DNA of 64,000 bases from Teichococcus coralli (GTDB lineage: Bacteria > Pseudomonadota > Alphaproteobacteria > Acetobacterales > Acetobacteraceae). This document shows positions 41,574 through 50,552 of the stretch, in pieces (within the stretch, counting starts at the first letter, position 1; each line of letters opens with the position of its first letter). Below the pieces are notes generated by a model. That model was not told the origin of the DNA. It made no database searches and saw only the letters and a program-made list of their open reading frames with translations. The position numbers and the translations under genes are program-made. The DNA lies in contig NZ_SNVJ01000004.1 of the NCBI RefSeq assembly GCF_009829925.1, positions 62,001 through 126,000 of the forward strand, given 5' to 3'.

Positions 41574-43613
41574 ATGAGCTTCCACGCCATCTATCGCCAC
41601 GGTTTCGCGCGCGTCGCGGCCTGCACCACGCGCTGCACCCTGGCCGATCCCGCCGCCAATGCCGAGGCCATCCTGGCGGCCGCGCGACAATGCGACGCCG
41701 AGGGGGCCGCGCTCGCGGTTTTCCCCGAGCTGTCGCTCTCCGGCTACGCCATCGACGACCTTCACCTGCAGGACACGCTGCTGGACGCGGTGGAACGGGC
41801 CATCGGCACGCTGCTGGCGGCCTCCGCCGCGCTGCGCCCGGTGCTGCTGGTCGGCGCGCCGCTGCGGCATGGACGGCGGGTGTACAACACCGCCGTCGCC
41901 ATCCAGCGCGGTCGGCTGCTCGGCGTGGTGCCGAAGCTCCACCTGCCGAATTACCGCGAATTCTACGAGCGCCGCTGGTTCGCCTCCGGCGCCGGCACCG
42001 AGGGCGGCGAGATCGCCCTCGGCGGCCAGCGCGCGCCCTTCGGCCCGGACCTGCTCTTCGCCGCCGAGGACCTTCCCGGCCTCGTGCTGCACGCCGAGAT
42101 CTGCGAGGACTTCTGGGTGCCGGTGCCGCCCAGCGCCACGGCCGCCCTGGCCGGCGCCACCGTGCTCGCCAACCTTTCCGCCAGCAACATCACCGTGGGC
42201 AAGGCGGACACGCGCCGGCTGCTCTGCCAGTCGCAATCCGCCCGCTGCCTGGCGGCCTACCTCTACGCCGCGGCGGGCGTGGGGGAATCCACCACCGACC
42301 TCGCCTGGGACGGCCAGGTCTCGATCTTTGAGAACGGCGCCATCCTGCAGGAGAGCGACCGCTTCCCCGAGGCCGACCAGGTCGTCGTCGCCGACGTGGA
42401 CCTCGACCTGCTGCGCCAGGAGCGTGCCCGCCAGGGCAGCTTCGACGACAACCAGCGCCTGCACGCCCGCGACTTCCGCACCGTGGCCTTCCGGCTCGAC
42501 CCGCCAATGGAGGACATCGGCTTCCGCCGCGCGGTGGAGCGCTTCCCCTTTGTCCCGGCCAATCCGGAGCGGCTGAGCCAGGACTGCTACGAGGCCTACA
42601 ACATCCAGGTCTCCGGCCTCGTCCAGCGCTGCCAGGCGACGAACAACCGCAAGATCATCATCGGCGTCTCGGGCGGGCTCGACTCCACCCAGGCGCTGAT
42701 CGTCGCCGCCAAGGCGCTGGACCGCATGGGGCGCCCGCGCAGCGACATCATCGCCTACACGCTGCCCGGCTTCGGCACCTCCGCCGGCACCAAGACCAAC
42801 GCCCACCGGCTGATGGAATCGCTCGGCGTCACCGCGCACGAGCTGGACATCCGCCCGGCCGCCCGGCAGATGCTGGCCGATCTCGACCACCCCTTCGCCA
42901 GGGGCGAGCCGGTCTATGACGTGACCTTCGAGAACGTCCAGGCCGGCCTGCGCACCGACTACCTGTTCCGCGCCGCCAACCGCCACGGCGGCATGGTGCT
43001 CGGCACCGGCGACCTGTCCGAGCTGGCGCTGGGCTGGTGCACCTATGGCGTGGGCGACCAGATGTCGCACTACAACGTCAATGGCGGGGTGCCGAAGACG
43101 CTGATCCAGCACCTGATCCGCTGGGTCATCGCCTCCGGCCAGTTCGAGGCGGGCGTGAACGAGACGCTGCAATCCGTGCTGGAGACCGAGATCTCGCCCG
43201 AGCTGATCCCGGCCGACGACGAGACCCAGCAGCTCCAGAGCACCGAGGCCAGGATCGGCCCCTACGCGCTGCAGGACTTCAACCTGTTCTACACGCTGCG
43301 CTACGGCTTCCGCCCTTCCAAGATCGCCTTCCTGGCGCTGCAGGCCTGGGGCGAGGCGGCGCGCGGCACCTGGCCGCCCGGCTTCCCGGAGGCCAGCCGC
43401 AAGGCCTACGACCTGCCGACCATCCGGCAGTGGCTGGAGGTCTTCCTGCAGCGCTTCTTCGGCTTCGCGCAGTTCAAGCGCTCGGCCCTGCCCAATGGGC
43501 CGAAGGTGGTGGCGGGCGGCTCGCTCTCCCCGCGCGGCGACTGGCGCGCGCCTTCGGATGGCAACGCCAACGCCTGGCTGGCCGAGCTGCGGAACAACGT
43601 GCCGGGCGAGTGA
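41574..43613 (+). CDS. nadE: Glutamine-dependent NAD+ synthetase
   Basis: Last step of NAD synthesis: amidation of nicotinate adenine dinucleotide with ammonia channelled from glutamine. 679 residues. The N-terminal nitrilase-type glutaminase domain carries Glu in [13 protein letters not shown], Lys in [17 protein letters not shown] and Cys in [10 protein letters not shown]. The synthetase domain begins near residue 355 with the P-loop [14 protein letters not shown] and continues through [12 protein letters not shown] and [16 protein letters not shown]. This long type resembles the mycobacterial and E. coli-unlike enzyme. The ATG is preceded by AAGGGCAGG. It is monocistronic and convergent with the DUF2254 gene. 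Confidence 0.96.
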   Translation: MSFHAIYRHGFARVAACTTRCTLADPAANAEAILAAARQCDAEGAALAVFPELSLSGYAIDDLHLQDTLLDAVERAIGTLLAASAALRPVLLVGAPLRHGRRVYNTAVAIQRGRLLGVVPKLHLPNYREFYERRWFASGAGTEGGEIALGGQRAPFGPDLLFAAEDLPGLVLHAEICEDFWVPVPPSATAALAGATVLANLSASNITVGKADTRRLLCQSQSARCLAAYLYAAAGVGESTTDLAWDGQVSIFENGAILQESDRFPEADQVVVADVDLDLLRQERARQGSFDDNQRLHARDFRTVAFRLDPPMEDIGFRRAVERFPFVPANPERLSQDCYEAYNIQVSGLVQRCQATNNRKIIIGVSGGLDSTQALIVAAKALDRMGRPRSDIIAYTLPGFGTSAGTKTNAHRLMESLGVTAHELDIRPAARQMLADLDHPFARGEPVYDVTFENVQAGLRTDYLFRAANRHGGMVLGTGDLSELALGWCTYGVGDQMSHYNVNGGVPKTLIQHLIRWVIASGQFEAGVNETLQSVLETEISPELIPADDETQQLQSTEARIGPYALQDFNLFYTLRYGFRPSKIAFLALQAWGEAARGTWPPGFPEASRKAYDLPTIRQWLEVFLQRFFGFAQFKRSALPNGPKVVAGGSLSPRGDWRAPSDGNANAWLAELRNNVPGE

Positions 43614-43623
43614 GGCAAGGCCT

Positions 43624-43664
43624 GAGGGGAGGGATTCCCCCGGACCCCGTCGTCTTTCTGTCAG
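43624..43664. repeat. Dispersed hairpin/pyrimidine repeat, single arm (copy D)
   Basis: GGGGAGGGATTCCCCC (43626-43641), CGGACCCC, then GTCGTCTTTCTGTCAG, ending two bases before the stop of the convergent DUF2254 gene. It is one arm only, oriented as a terminator for nadE, with no core or partner. Confidence 0.75.
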
Positions 43665-43665
43665 C

Positions 43666-44913
43666 TCATGCGGCGGTCTGCGGTTCGGTGAGCGCCAACT
43701 CGCGCAGGATCCGGCGCTCGGAGGCCATGCCGAGCGCCTTTTCCGCATGCTCCAGGGCCGCCTGCGAATGCCGCCGGGCAGTGAACCGGAACCCGCCGAG
43801 TGGCGCCAGCATCTGCAACGTCTTTTGCAGCCGGATGCCCACCTCCAGCATGGCCGCCCCATCGCGCGCGATGGGCTGGAAGAAGTCGTCGAACAGGTCC
43901 TCCGCCGAAAGGCTGGGCGCATGGACATGCGGCAGCGGGCCTTCCGGCCGGACGCGCGCCTGGCCTTCCGCCCATTCGGCGAGCAGCTGCCCGCCCGCGG
44001 TGAGCACGCCGATCGCCGTGCCGGGGTCGTTCACCGCCGGCGAAAGGGCGCGGGAGGCGATCTCCGAGAGCACGATCATCCCGAAGCGCGGGTCCTGGTC
44101 GTAGGAGCGGTTGCTGCCGAGGGTGAAGGCCGCGCGCAGATGCTTGGCCACATCCTCCTCGCAGGGGCTTTCCAGCCAGAGCATCGCCCGGTGCGGGTGC
44201 AGGTAGGTGCCGGGAAGCGCCAGCAGATGCACCGCCTGCCCCATCTCCTCGCCCAGCTCGGAAAGCCGGCCAAGATCGACATGCTGCAGGTAGCCCCGCT
44301 CCTCCGGAAAGACCTGGTGCGCGGCCTCCGGCTGGGGCACGGAGGGTCGGGCTCCCAGATGGGGCCGGTCCACCCATTGCCGCAGCGCCTGACGCGTCGC
44401 CTCCTGCACGCGCATGACCGTCTCCTCGACGCGGCCCAGCCCGGAGAGCCGCTCGATCCAGCGCAGCAGGGTGACCACGATCCAGGCGATCACCAGGATG
44501 GTGACGACGAACAGGATGACCCGCCCGTTCTCGCCATAGATCCCCGTGCTGAGCGCGACGATGCCGGCGACGCTGAACAGGAAGCTGCCGAGGAAGGTGG
44601 CGATGGCGTTCTGCGCCGTCCGGTCCTCGATCACCAGGCGGGTCGCGCGGGGGGTGGTGTTGTTGGTGACGGCGGAATAGGCCGAGACCATGGCGGTGAG
44701 GGAGAAGGTGGTCACCGCCAGCATGCTGGAAGCCAGGATGCCGAGGATGTTGTCCACCGCCTTGGCGCCGATGCTGACGGTGATCTTGTAGGGAATGAAA
44801 GGCTCGGCCACCGAGGCCACCAGGGCGGTGGCCACGGCGAGCAGCGTGAACAGCGCCGCGCGGAACCACAGGCGACGCGTCAGCCGCCGCCAGAGCCATT
44901 GCCAGCGACTCAT
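43666..44913 (-). CDS. DUF2254 family membrane protein
   Basis: 415-residue integral membrane protein. Four hydrophobic helices occupy the N-terminal half (~15-40, 55-80, 100-122, 130-150): FRAALFTLLAVATALVAS, MLAVTTFSLTAMVSAYSAV, ATFLGSFLFSVAGIVAL and ILFVVTILVIAWIVV. A soluble C-terminal domain follows. NNTTPRATRLVIEDRTAQNAIATFLG and ALSPAVNDPGTAIGVL are hallmarks of DUF2254, whose role is unknown. AAGGAGG precedes the ATG at 44913. Stands alone. Confidence 0.87.
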   Translation of the reverse strand: MSRWQWLWRRLTRRLWFRAALFTLLAVATALVASVAEPFIPYKITVSIGAKAVDNILGILASSMLAVTTFSLTAMVSAYSAVTNNTTPRATRLVIEDRTAQNAIATFLGSFLFSVAGIVALSTGIYGENGRVILFVVTILVIAWIVVTLLRWIERLSGLGRVEETVMRVQEATRQALRQWVDRPHLGARPSVPQPEAAHQVFPEERGYLQHVDLGRLSELGEEMGQAVHLLALPGTYLHPHRAMLWLESPCEEDVAKHLRAAFTLGSNRSYDQDPRFGMIVLSEIASRALSPAVNDPGTAIGVLTAGGQLLAEWAEGQARVRPEGPLPHVHAPSLSAEDLFDDFFQPIARDGAAMLEVGIRLQKTLQMLAPLGGFRFTARRHSQAALEHAEKALGMASERRILRELALTEPQTAA

Positions 44914-45004
44914 GCGGGCCTCCTTCCGATACGTGCCGGCTGAACCCGCCATGGCCTCGGGAAGTTGCCGCGCCACAGGCCGGGAGGATCAGCGCCGCCG
45001 CGCC

Positions 45005-45053
45005 GGGAACTGGCAGAAGAAGGCGGGGGGAGGGGGGAGTTCACTCCCCCAAG
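45005..45053. repeat. Dispersed hairpin/pyrimidine repeat, single arm (copy E)
   Basis: On the minus strand: perfect stem GGGGGAGT/ACTCCCCC (plus coordinates 45033-45050), C-rich stretch, CTTCTTCTGCCAGTTCC. It starts 50 bp after the trpA stop in trpA's reading direction, so it can serve as the trp operon's terminator. Confidence 0.8.
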
Positions 45054-45102
45054 CTTGCCTTGTCCGGCGAACCAGGGGCCCTGGTTTGCCCGGCGCGCGG
45101 CT

Positions 45103-45933
45103 TCAGGCGGAAACGCGCGCCCCGCGCACCGCCTCGGCGAGGCCGCGCACCTGGTCCAGCACCTTGCGCAGCGTGTCCGGCCGGGCGCGGCCCTTCTCGT
45201 CCAGGCTGGCGGCGAGGGTCTCGATCAGCGCCGAGGCGACCACGGCGCCGTCCGCCACCTGCACCGCCTCGGCGGCCTGCTGCGGCGTGCGCACGCCGAA
45301 GCCGATGGCGATCGGCAGGTCGGTATGCCGGCGCAGGCGCGGAATGGCCGCGGCCAGCGCCTCCTGCGTGGCGCTGCGCGTGCCGGTGATGCCGGTGATG
45401 GCCACGTAGTAGATGAAGCCGCTGGTGCCTTCGAGCACCTTGGGCAGCCGCGCGTCATGGGTGGTGGGGGCGACGAGGCGGATCAGGTCCAGCCCCTGCT
45501 CGCGCGCCGGCCCGGCCAGCTCGTCGGCTTCCTCCGGCGGCATGTCCACCACGATCAGCCCGTCCACGCCGGAATCGGCGGCGCAGGTGCAGAAGCTCTC
45601 GATGCCATAGGAGAGGATGGGGTTCAGGTAGCCCATCAGCACCACCGGCGTCTCGTCATCCTCGCGGCGGAAGTCGCGCACCATGGCGAGCGCCCCGGCC
45701 AGGCTGCCGCCCGCCTTCAGCGCCCGCTGCCCGGCGCGCTGCACGGTCGGTCCGTCGGCCATCGGGTCGGTGAAGGGCACGCCGATCTCGATCAGGTCCG
45801 CCCCCGCGCCAGGCAGGCCGCGCAGCAGCGCCATGGAGGTCGCGGGATCGGGGTCGTAGGCCTCCAGGAAGGGCATCAGCGCGCCCCGGCCCTCCGCCTT
45901 GAGCTGCGCGAAGCGGGCGGCGATGCGGCTCAC
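45103..45933 (-). CDS. trpA: Tryptophan synthase alpha chain
   Basis: Cleaves indole-3-glycerol phosphate to indole and glyceraldehyde-3-phosphate; indole is tunnelled to TrpB. 276 residues. Catalytic Glu and Asp lie in [41 protein letters not shown] and [11 protein letters not shown] are standard TrpA landmarks, with the phosphate site in [12 protein letters not shown]-type overlap (ATG within the trpB stop). Confidence 0.96.
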   Translation of the reverse strand: MSRIAARFAQLKAEGRGALMPFLEAYDPDPATSMALLRGLPGAGADLIEIGVPFTDPMADGPTVQRAGQRALKAGGSLAGALAMVRDFRREDDETPVVLMGYLNPILSYGIESFCTCAADSGVDGLIVVDMPPEEADELAGPAREQGLDLIRLVAPTTHDARLPKVLEGTSGFIYYVAITGITGTRSATQEALAAAIPRLRRHTDLPIAIGFGVRTPQQAAEAVQVADGAVVASALIETLAASLDEKGRARPDTLRKVLDQVRGLAEAVRGARVSA

Positions 45934-47171
45934 AGCGACTCTCCCAGGTGCTTGGCGACGGTGAAGATGTCCTTGTCGCCGCGGCCGGACAGGTTGAGGA
46001 CGATGATCTCGTCCTTGGCCATGGTCGGCGCGAGCTTCAGCACATGCGCCAGCCCATGCGCCGATTCCAGCGCCGGGATGATGCCCTCCAGCCGCGAGCA
46101 GAGCTGGAAGGCGTCCAGCGCCTCCTGGTCGGTGATGGCCACATATTCCACGCGGCCGATCTCGTGCAGCCAGGAATGCTCCGGCCCGATGCCGGGATAG
46201 TCCAGCCCGGCGGAGATCGAATGCGCCTCCTGGATCTGCCCGTCGCCGTTCTGCAGCAGGTAGGTCTTGTTGCCGTGCAGCACGCCCGGGCGCCCGCCGC
46301 CGATGGCGGCCGCGTGCTCGCCCGATTCCATGCCGCGCCCGGCCGCCTCGACGCCGATGATCCGCACCTCGGCGTCATCGAGGAAGGGGTGGAACAGCCC
46401 CATGGCGGAGGAGCCGCCGCCAACGGCGCAGACCAGCGCGTCCGGCAGGCGCCCCTCGGCGGCCAGCACCTGCTGCCGCGTCTCCTCGCCAATCACGCAC
46501 TGGAAGTCGCGCACCATCTGCGGGAAGGGGGCGGGGCCGGCGACGGTGCCGATGCAGTAGTAGGTGTCGGCGACGTTGGCGACCCAGTCGCGCATCGCCT
46601 CGTTCATCGCGTCCTTCAGCGTGCCGGCGCCGGAGGTGACGGGGATCACCTCGGCCCCCAGCAGCTTCATGCGGAAGACGTTGGGCTGCTGCCGCTCGAC
46701 GTCGGTGGCGCCCATGTAGACGATGCACTTCAGGCCGAAGAGGGCGCAGGCGGTGGCGGTGGCCACGCCGTGCTGCCCGGCGCCGGTCTCGGCGATGATG
46801 CGCGGCTTGCCCATGCGCCGGGCCAGCAGGATCTGGCCGAGCACGGCGTTGATCTTGTGCGCGCCGGTGTGGTTCAGCTCCTCGCGCTTGAAGTAGACCT
46901 TGGCGCCGAGGTCCGGTCCCGCGCTGCCCGCGCGAAGGTGCTCCGTCAGCCGCTCGCAGAGCCAGAGCGGGCTGGGGCGGCCGACATAGTCCTTCAGCAG
47001 CCGTCGCCATTCCTGCATGAAGGCCGGGTCCTGACGCGCGGCATTGTAGGCCTGTTCGACCTCCTGGATGACCGGCATCAGCGTCTCGGCGACATAACGT
47101 CCGCCGAACTGACCGAAACGGCCCCGCGTATCGGGGCCCTGGCGCAAGGAATTGGGCAGAGGCTGGTTCAC
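45930..47171 (-). CDS. trpB: Tryptophan synthase beta chain
   Basis: PLP enzyme condensing indole with serine to tryptophan. 413 residues. The PLP lysine is in [14 protein letters not shown], the catalytic Glu in [13 protein letters not shown], and the phosphate cradle in [16 protein letters not shown]. The start is taken as GTG at 47171, with GGAGGGAAGC just before it, giving [20 protein letters not shown]; an ATG at 47213 would add 14 unconserved residues. A repeat pair (copy F) separates it from trpF. Confidence 0.96.
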   Translation of the reverse strand: MNQPLPNSLRQGPDTRGRFGQFGGRYVAETLMPVIQEVEQAYNAARQDPAFMQEWRRLLKDYVGRPSPLWLCERLTEHLRAGSAGPDLGAKVYFKREELNHTGAHKINAVLGQILLARRMGKPRIIAETGAGQHGVATATACALFGLKCIVYMGATDVERQQPNVFRMKLLGAEVIPVTSGAGTLKDAMNEAMRDWVANVADTYYCIGTVAGPAPFPQMVRDFQCVIGEETRQQVLAAEGRLPDALVCAVGGGSSAMGLFHPFLDDAEVRIIGVEAAGRGMESGEHAAAIGGGRPGVLHGNKTYLLQNGDGQIQEAHSISAGLDYPGIGPEHSWLHEIGRVEYVAITDQEALDAFQLCSRLEGIIPALESAHGLAHVLKLAPTMAKDEIIVLNLSGRGDKDIFTVAKHLGESL

Positions 47172-47234
47172 GCTTCCCTCCAGACGGCACCGACTGTTAG
47201 CGCGCCCTGCCATATGGGGATAGGGGAAGGAAAA

Positions 47235-47358
47235 GCGCGGGGGAATGAATTCCCCCGGACCCCCTGCTTCTTTTTGTCAGTTCTGGCGCGCGCGGGCGGC
47301 TTGGGCGGGAAACTCGGAAAAGGAAGACGGGGGCTTGGGGGAATTCCTTCCCCCAGCC
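47235..47358. repeat. Dispersed hairpin/pyrimidine repeat, inward-facing pair inside the trp operon (copy F)
   Basis: Left arm: perfect stem GGGGGAAT-GA-ATTCCCCC (47239-47256), then CGGACCCCCTGCTTCTTTTT and GTCAGTTCTGGCG. Right arm inverted: GGAAACTCGG-like core edge, AAAAGGAAGACGGGGGC, stem GGGGGAA/TTCCCCC (47337-47354) four bases from the trpF stop at 47362. The core is only ~25 bp, the shortest pair in the window. It separates trpF from trpB, both on the minus strand. Confidence 0.85.
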
Positions 47359-47361
47359 TTT

Positions 47362-48030
47362 CTACTCCTGCTCCGCATGCGCGGCCGCGACGAAGGCGGC
47401 GATCAGCACCGGGTCCTTCACGCCGCGCATCCGCTCGACGCCCGAGGACACATCCACCGCGGGAGCGCCGGTCGCGCGGATGGCGGAGGCGACGTTGGCC
47501 GGCGTCAGCCCGCCGGCCAGCATCCAGGGGCGGGGGATCGGGTGCCCGGCCAGCAGGGACCAGTCGAAGCTGGCGGCGTTCCCGCCCGGCAGGGCGGCGC
47601 CGCGCGGCGGCTTGGCATCGAGCAGAAAGCGGTCCACGGCCGGAGCATAGGCCTCCAGCAGCCCGAGATCCTCCGGCGTGGCGATGCCAAGCGCCTTCAT
47701 GACGGGCAGGCCGAAGCGCGCGCGGATGGCGGCGCAACGTTCCGGGCTCTCCATGCCGTGCAACTGCAGGAGGCTGAGCGGCGCGGACTTCAGCACCTCG
47801 CCGATCTCGGCATCGCTGGCGTCCACCAGCAGGCCGACGCAGAGCGGGCGGCGCCCGGTGCCGCCGCGTGCCGCCAGTTCGCCGGCCTCCTCGGGCGTCA
47901 CCGCTCGGGGAGAAGGCGGGTAGAAAACGAAGCCGACCCAGTCGGCCCCGGCGTGGCAGGCCGCGTCATAGGCCGCCGCGTCGTTGATGCCGCAGATCTT
48001 GACCTGCACCTTGGGGAGAGGACCGCTCAT
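47362..48030 (-). CDS. trpF: Phosphoribosylanthranilate isomerase
   Basis: Amadori rearrangement of phosphoribosylanthranilate in tryptophan synthesis. 222 residues, single TIM barrel. The catalytic Cys is in VKICGIND at the N-terminus; DWVGFVFYPPSPRAV, LQLHGMESPERC and the catalytic Asp of AVDVSSGVERMRGVKD identify TrpF. It begins 1 nt after pyrF's stop, so it is co-transcribed with pyrF. Confidence 0.95.
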   Translation of the reverse strand: MSGPLPKVQVKICGINDAAAYDAACHAGADWVGFVFYPPSPRAVTPEEAGELAARGGTGRRPLCVGLLVDASDAEIGEVLKSAPLSLLQLHGMESPERCAAIRARFGLPVMKALGIATPEDLGLLEAYAPAVDRFLLDAKPPRGAALPGGNAASFDWSLLAGHPIPRPWMLAGGLTPANVASAIRATGAPAVDVSSGVERMRGVKDPVLIAAFVAAAHAEQE

Positions 48031-48031
48031 C

Positions 48032-48742
48032 TCAGCCTGGCAGGCTGCCGGCGATGGCGGCCGCCGCGGCGGCAGGATCGGGCGCGGCGGTGATCGGGCG
48101 CCCCACCACCAGCCAGTCCGCCCCGGCGGCGGCGGCGTCCTCGGGCGTGGCGACGCGCGCCTGGTCGCCCTTGTCGCTGCCCGCCGGCCGGACGCCGGGC
48201 ACCACCAGCAGCGGCGCCTGGCCAAAGGCGTCGCGCAGGCGGGAGATCTCATGCGGCGAGCAGACCAGCCCGTCCGCACCGGCCTCCAGCGCCAGCCGTG
48301 CCAGGCGCAGCACCTGCTGCACCGGGCCGCCGGCGACGCCGGTCTCGGCCAGGCCGGCGGCGGTGAAGCTGGTCAGCACCGTCACCGCCAGAATGGCGGG
48401 CCTCGCCTCGCCCAGGCTGTCCTCGGCGGCGCGGCGGGCGGCCTCGATCATGGCGCCGCCGCCGCCGCCGTGCAGGGTCAGCATGGCCGGGCGGGTGGCG
48501 CAGACCGAGCGCACCGCCCCGGCCACGGTGTTCGGGATGTCGTGGAACTTCAGGTCCAGGAAGACCGGCCGCTGCGCGGCGATGCGGGACACCACCGCCG
48601 GGCCGGCGGCGCAGAACAGCTCCAGCCCCACCTTCACCAGCCCGACATGCGGCGCCACCGCGCGTGCCCAGGCCTCGGCCCGAACTGCGTCGGGCGTGTC
48701 AAGCGCGGCGATCAGGCCGGTGCGATTGGGCTTGGCGCGCAT
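48032..48742 (-). CDS. pyrF: Orotidine 5'-phosphate decarboxylase
   Basis: Final step of UMP synthesis. 236 residues; the active-site signature [18 protein letters not shown] holds the Asp-Lys-Asp catalytic network. [20 protein letters not shown] and the phosphate-gripper [21 protein letters not shown] confirm it. Its ATG begins one base after the lapA-like stop. The pyrF-trpF linkage after ihfB/lapA is usual in alphaproteobacteria. Confidence 0.96.
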   Translation of the reverse strand: MRAKPNRTGLIAALDTPDAVRAEAWARAVAPHVGLVKVGLELFCAAGPAVVSRIAAQRPVFLDLKFHDIPNTVAGAVRSVCATRPAMLTLHGGGGGAMIEAARRAAEDSLGEARPAILAVTVLTSFTAAGLAETGVAGGPVQQVLRLARLALEAGADGLVCSPHEISRLRDAFGQAPLLVVPGVRPAGSDKGDQARVATPEDAAAAGADWLVVGRPITAAPDPAAAAAAIAGSLPG

Positions 48743-48743
48743 C

Positions 48744-49088
48744 TCAGTGGGTCGGCGCCAGGGCGGTGGAAGCCGCCGGCGCGGTGGAGGGAACCGGGCT
48801 GGCCGCATCCTGCTGCGCGCGGATCTCGGCCAGCTCGGCTTCCAGCAGCTGCGCGGCCCGCTGCATCCTGCGGGCGCGGCGGCGGTAGTGCAGGGCGCTG
48901 CCCCAGGTCAGCAGCGCGCCCAGCAGAAAGGCGAGCGCTGCGGCACCGAGCACCGCACCGGCCAGCGGCACCTCCCAGCTCACGTCAAAGGGCCAGAGCT
49001 GCAGCGCCACCGGCGCGGCGTTGGAGACGGCGAAGAGCACCAGCACCAGCAGCAGCAGGGCGGTGAGCAGGAGGCCGATGATGGTCAT
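48744..49088 (-). CDS. LapA-domain (DUF1049) membrane protein
   Basis: 114 residues: two hydrophobic helices (3-23 and 41-64), a [14 protein letters not shown] segment typical of LapA between them, then a charged helix with [21 protein letters not shown] and an Ala/Pro/Ser tail. LapA (YciS) acts with LapB in lipopolysaccharide assembly control in E. coli. No lapB is adjacent here. Its start overlaps the ihfB stop by 4 nt. Confidence 0.82.
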   Translation of the reverse strand: MTIIGLLLTALLLLVLVLFAVSNAAPVALQLWPFDVSWEVPLAGAVLGAAALAFLLGALLTWGSALHYRRRARRMQRAAQLLEAELAEIRAQQDAASPVPSTAPAASTALAPTH

Positions 49089-49414
49089 GGAGAGGTCACC
49101 GTGGTGCGGGGGCTGCGCTTCGGCGCCTGCAGCGGGCCGCCATTGACGCGCTCGCGCAGTTCCTTGCCGGGCTTGAAATAGGGAACGGACTTGCCCGCGA
49201 CCGGCACGGACTCGCCGGTGCGCGGGTTGCGGCCGGTGCGCGGGTCGCGCTGCTTGGCGGAAAAGGCGCCGAAGCCGCGCAGCTCCACCCGGTCGCCGCG
49301 GGCCAGCGCGGCGGTGATCTCGTCGAAGATGGTGCTGACGATCAGCTCCACGTCCGGTTGGCGCAGATGCGGGTTGGCCGCGGCCAATTGCGCGATCAGT
49401 TCGGATTTGGTCAT
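49085..49414 (-). CDS. ihfB: Integration host factor beta subunit
   Basis: DNA-bending nucleoid protein, partner of IhfA. 109 residues: [30 protein letters not shown] opens the helical body, and [26 protein letters not shown] includes the beta-arm with the intercalating-proline region. A 15-residue basic tail ([13 protein letters not shown]) exceeds the E. coli length of 94. AGGAGG lies 6 nt before the ATG. Confidence 0.95.
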   Translation of the reverse strand: MTKSELIAQLAAANPHLRQPDVELIVSTIFDEITAALARGDRVELRGFGAFSAKQRDPRTGRNPRTGESVPVAGKSVPYFKPGKELRERVNGGPLQAPKRSPRTTVTSP

Positions 49415-49499
49415 GGCCCGCCTGCCTCCTGCCCCGCGCCGGAACCCCGGCCGGAAGATTGCCACCCCGCCGCAGGACCGCAAGCGCGCCCGCGGCACC

Positions 49500-50411
49500 T
49501 CATCGCGGAAGCTGCCAAACAGCCTGCGGGCCGTCAATTGCAAGCCATTCTGATATCAGGCTTTTTGTCAGCGCATGCACGGAGAAGCCAAGCGCGCGCT
49601 CCACCGCGTCGCGCGGGTCGAGGTCGCGCACGCGCAGATCGGCCGGGATGTCATGCGTGCCCGCGAGCCAGGCGCGCGCCTCCGGCTCGCCGCCGATGGC
49701 ATCCACCAGCTTGAGGTCCAGCGCCTGCCGGCCGGTGTAGATGCGGCCATCGGCCAGCGCCTCCACCTGCTCGCGCGGCAGCTTGCGGCCCGCCGCCACC
49801 ATGCCGACGAATTGCCCGTGCAGGTCGCGCAGCACGGCCTCCAGCACGGCCTGGCCCTCCGGAGCGAGCGGGCGGAAGGGGCTCGGCACGCCTTTCAGCG
49901 GCCCGGAGGTCAGCATCTCCGCCTGCACGCCCAGCATGGTCAGCAGCTCGCTGACGTCGAAGGACTGCAGGATCACCCCGATCGAGCCGGTGACGGTGGA
50001 CTCGCGCGCGAAGATCCGCTCCGCCGGCAGGGCGATCATGTAGGCGGCCGAGGCGGCGGTGCCGCGCATCACCGCCACCAGCGGCTTGCGCGCGCGGAAG
50101 CGGGTGAGCGCGGCGTGCAGCCCCTCGCCGCCGGCGACCGTGCCGCCGGGGCTGTCGATGGACAGGATCATGCCGCGCACGGCCGGGTCGCGCGCCGCGC
50201 GGGCGATGGCCTCGGTGATGCGGTGGTCGTCCCCGATGGCGCCCTCTACGCTGAAGCGCAGCAGATGCGCCCGCGTCGTCTCCAGCTTCGTGCCGAACAG
50301 GGCGAACAGCGCCGCCGCGGCCAGCATGACGGCCGCCACGCGCCAGCCGAGCAGGCGGCGCTTGAGGCGGCGGCGATCGACCAGCAGGTCGTGTTCCAGG
50401 GGGGCGCTCAT
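49500..50411 (-). CDS. sppA: Signal peptide peptidase SppA (S49 serine protease)
   Basis: Membrane-anchored protease degrading cleaved signal peptides, short (303-residue) form. One N-terminal helix (~24-41) follows a basic stretch [13 protein letters not shown]49 motifs: [17 protein letters not shown], the Ser nucleophile in [23 protein letters not shown] and the likely catalytic Lys in [11 protein letters not shown]. It lies between rpsA and ihfB, a common alphaproteobacterial order. Confidence 0.92.
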   Translation of the reverse strand: MSAPLEHDLLVDRRRLKRRLLGWRVAAVMLAAAALFALFGTKLETTRAHLLRFSVEGAIGDDHRITEAIARAARDPAVRGMILSIDSPGGTVAGGEGLHAALTRFRARKPLVAVMRGTAASAAYMIALPAERIFARESTVTGSIGVILQSFDVSELLTMLGVQAEMLTSGPLKGVPSPFRPLAPEGQAVLEAVLRDLHGQFVGMVAAGRKLPREQVEALADGRIYTGRQALDLKLVDAIGGEPEARAWLAGTHDIPADLRVRDLDPRDAVERALGFSVHALTKSLISEWLAIDGPQAVWQLPR

Positions 50412-50480
50412 GCTGCGCGCATCAATGGCGGCGGGCGGGCCGCCGGGTCAAGGCTTGCCCTCGCACCGCGCCGGGGGCAC

Positions 50481-50521
50481 CGCGAAAAGCAAACGCCCCG
50501 GGTGGCGGACCACCCGGGGCG
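50481..50521 (-). terminator. Rho-independent terminator of rpsA
   Basis: Perfect 12-bp stem CGCCCCGGGTGG (50494-50505) with CCACCCGGGGCG (50510-50521) and a 4-nt loop. On the minus strand it is followed by TTTGCTTTT. It lies 32 bp after the rpsA stop, separating rpsA from sppA. Confidence 0.9.
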
Positions 50522-50552
50522 CTGCGGTTCCTCCAGAAGGAAGAGCCGACGA

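Noticed and set aside
41097-43928. 943-codon open frame antisense to nadE
   Set aside because: Shadow of very GC-rich coding DNA: composition is Arg/Gly/Ala/His/Gln-rich without any domain, while nadE on the plus strand has full catalytic motifs.
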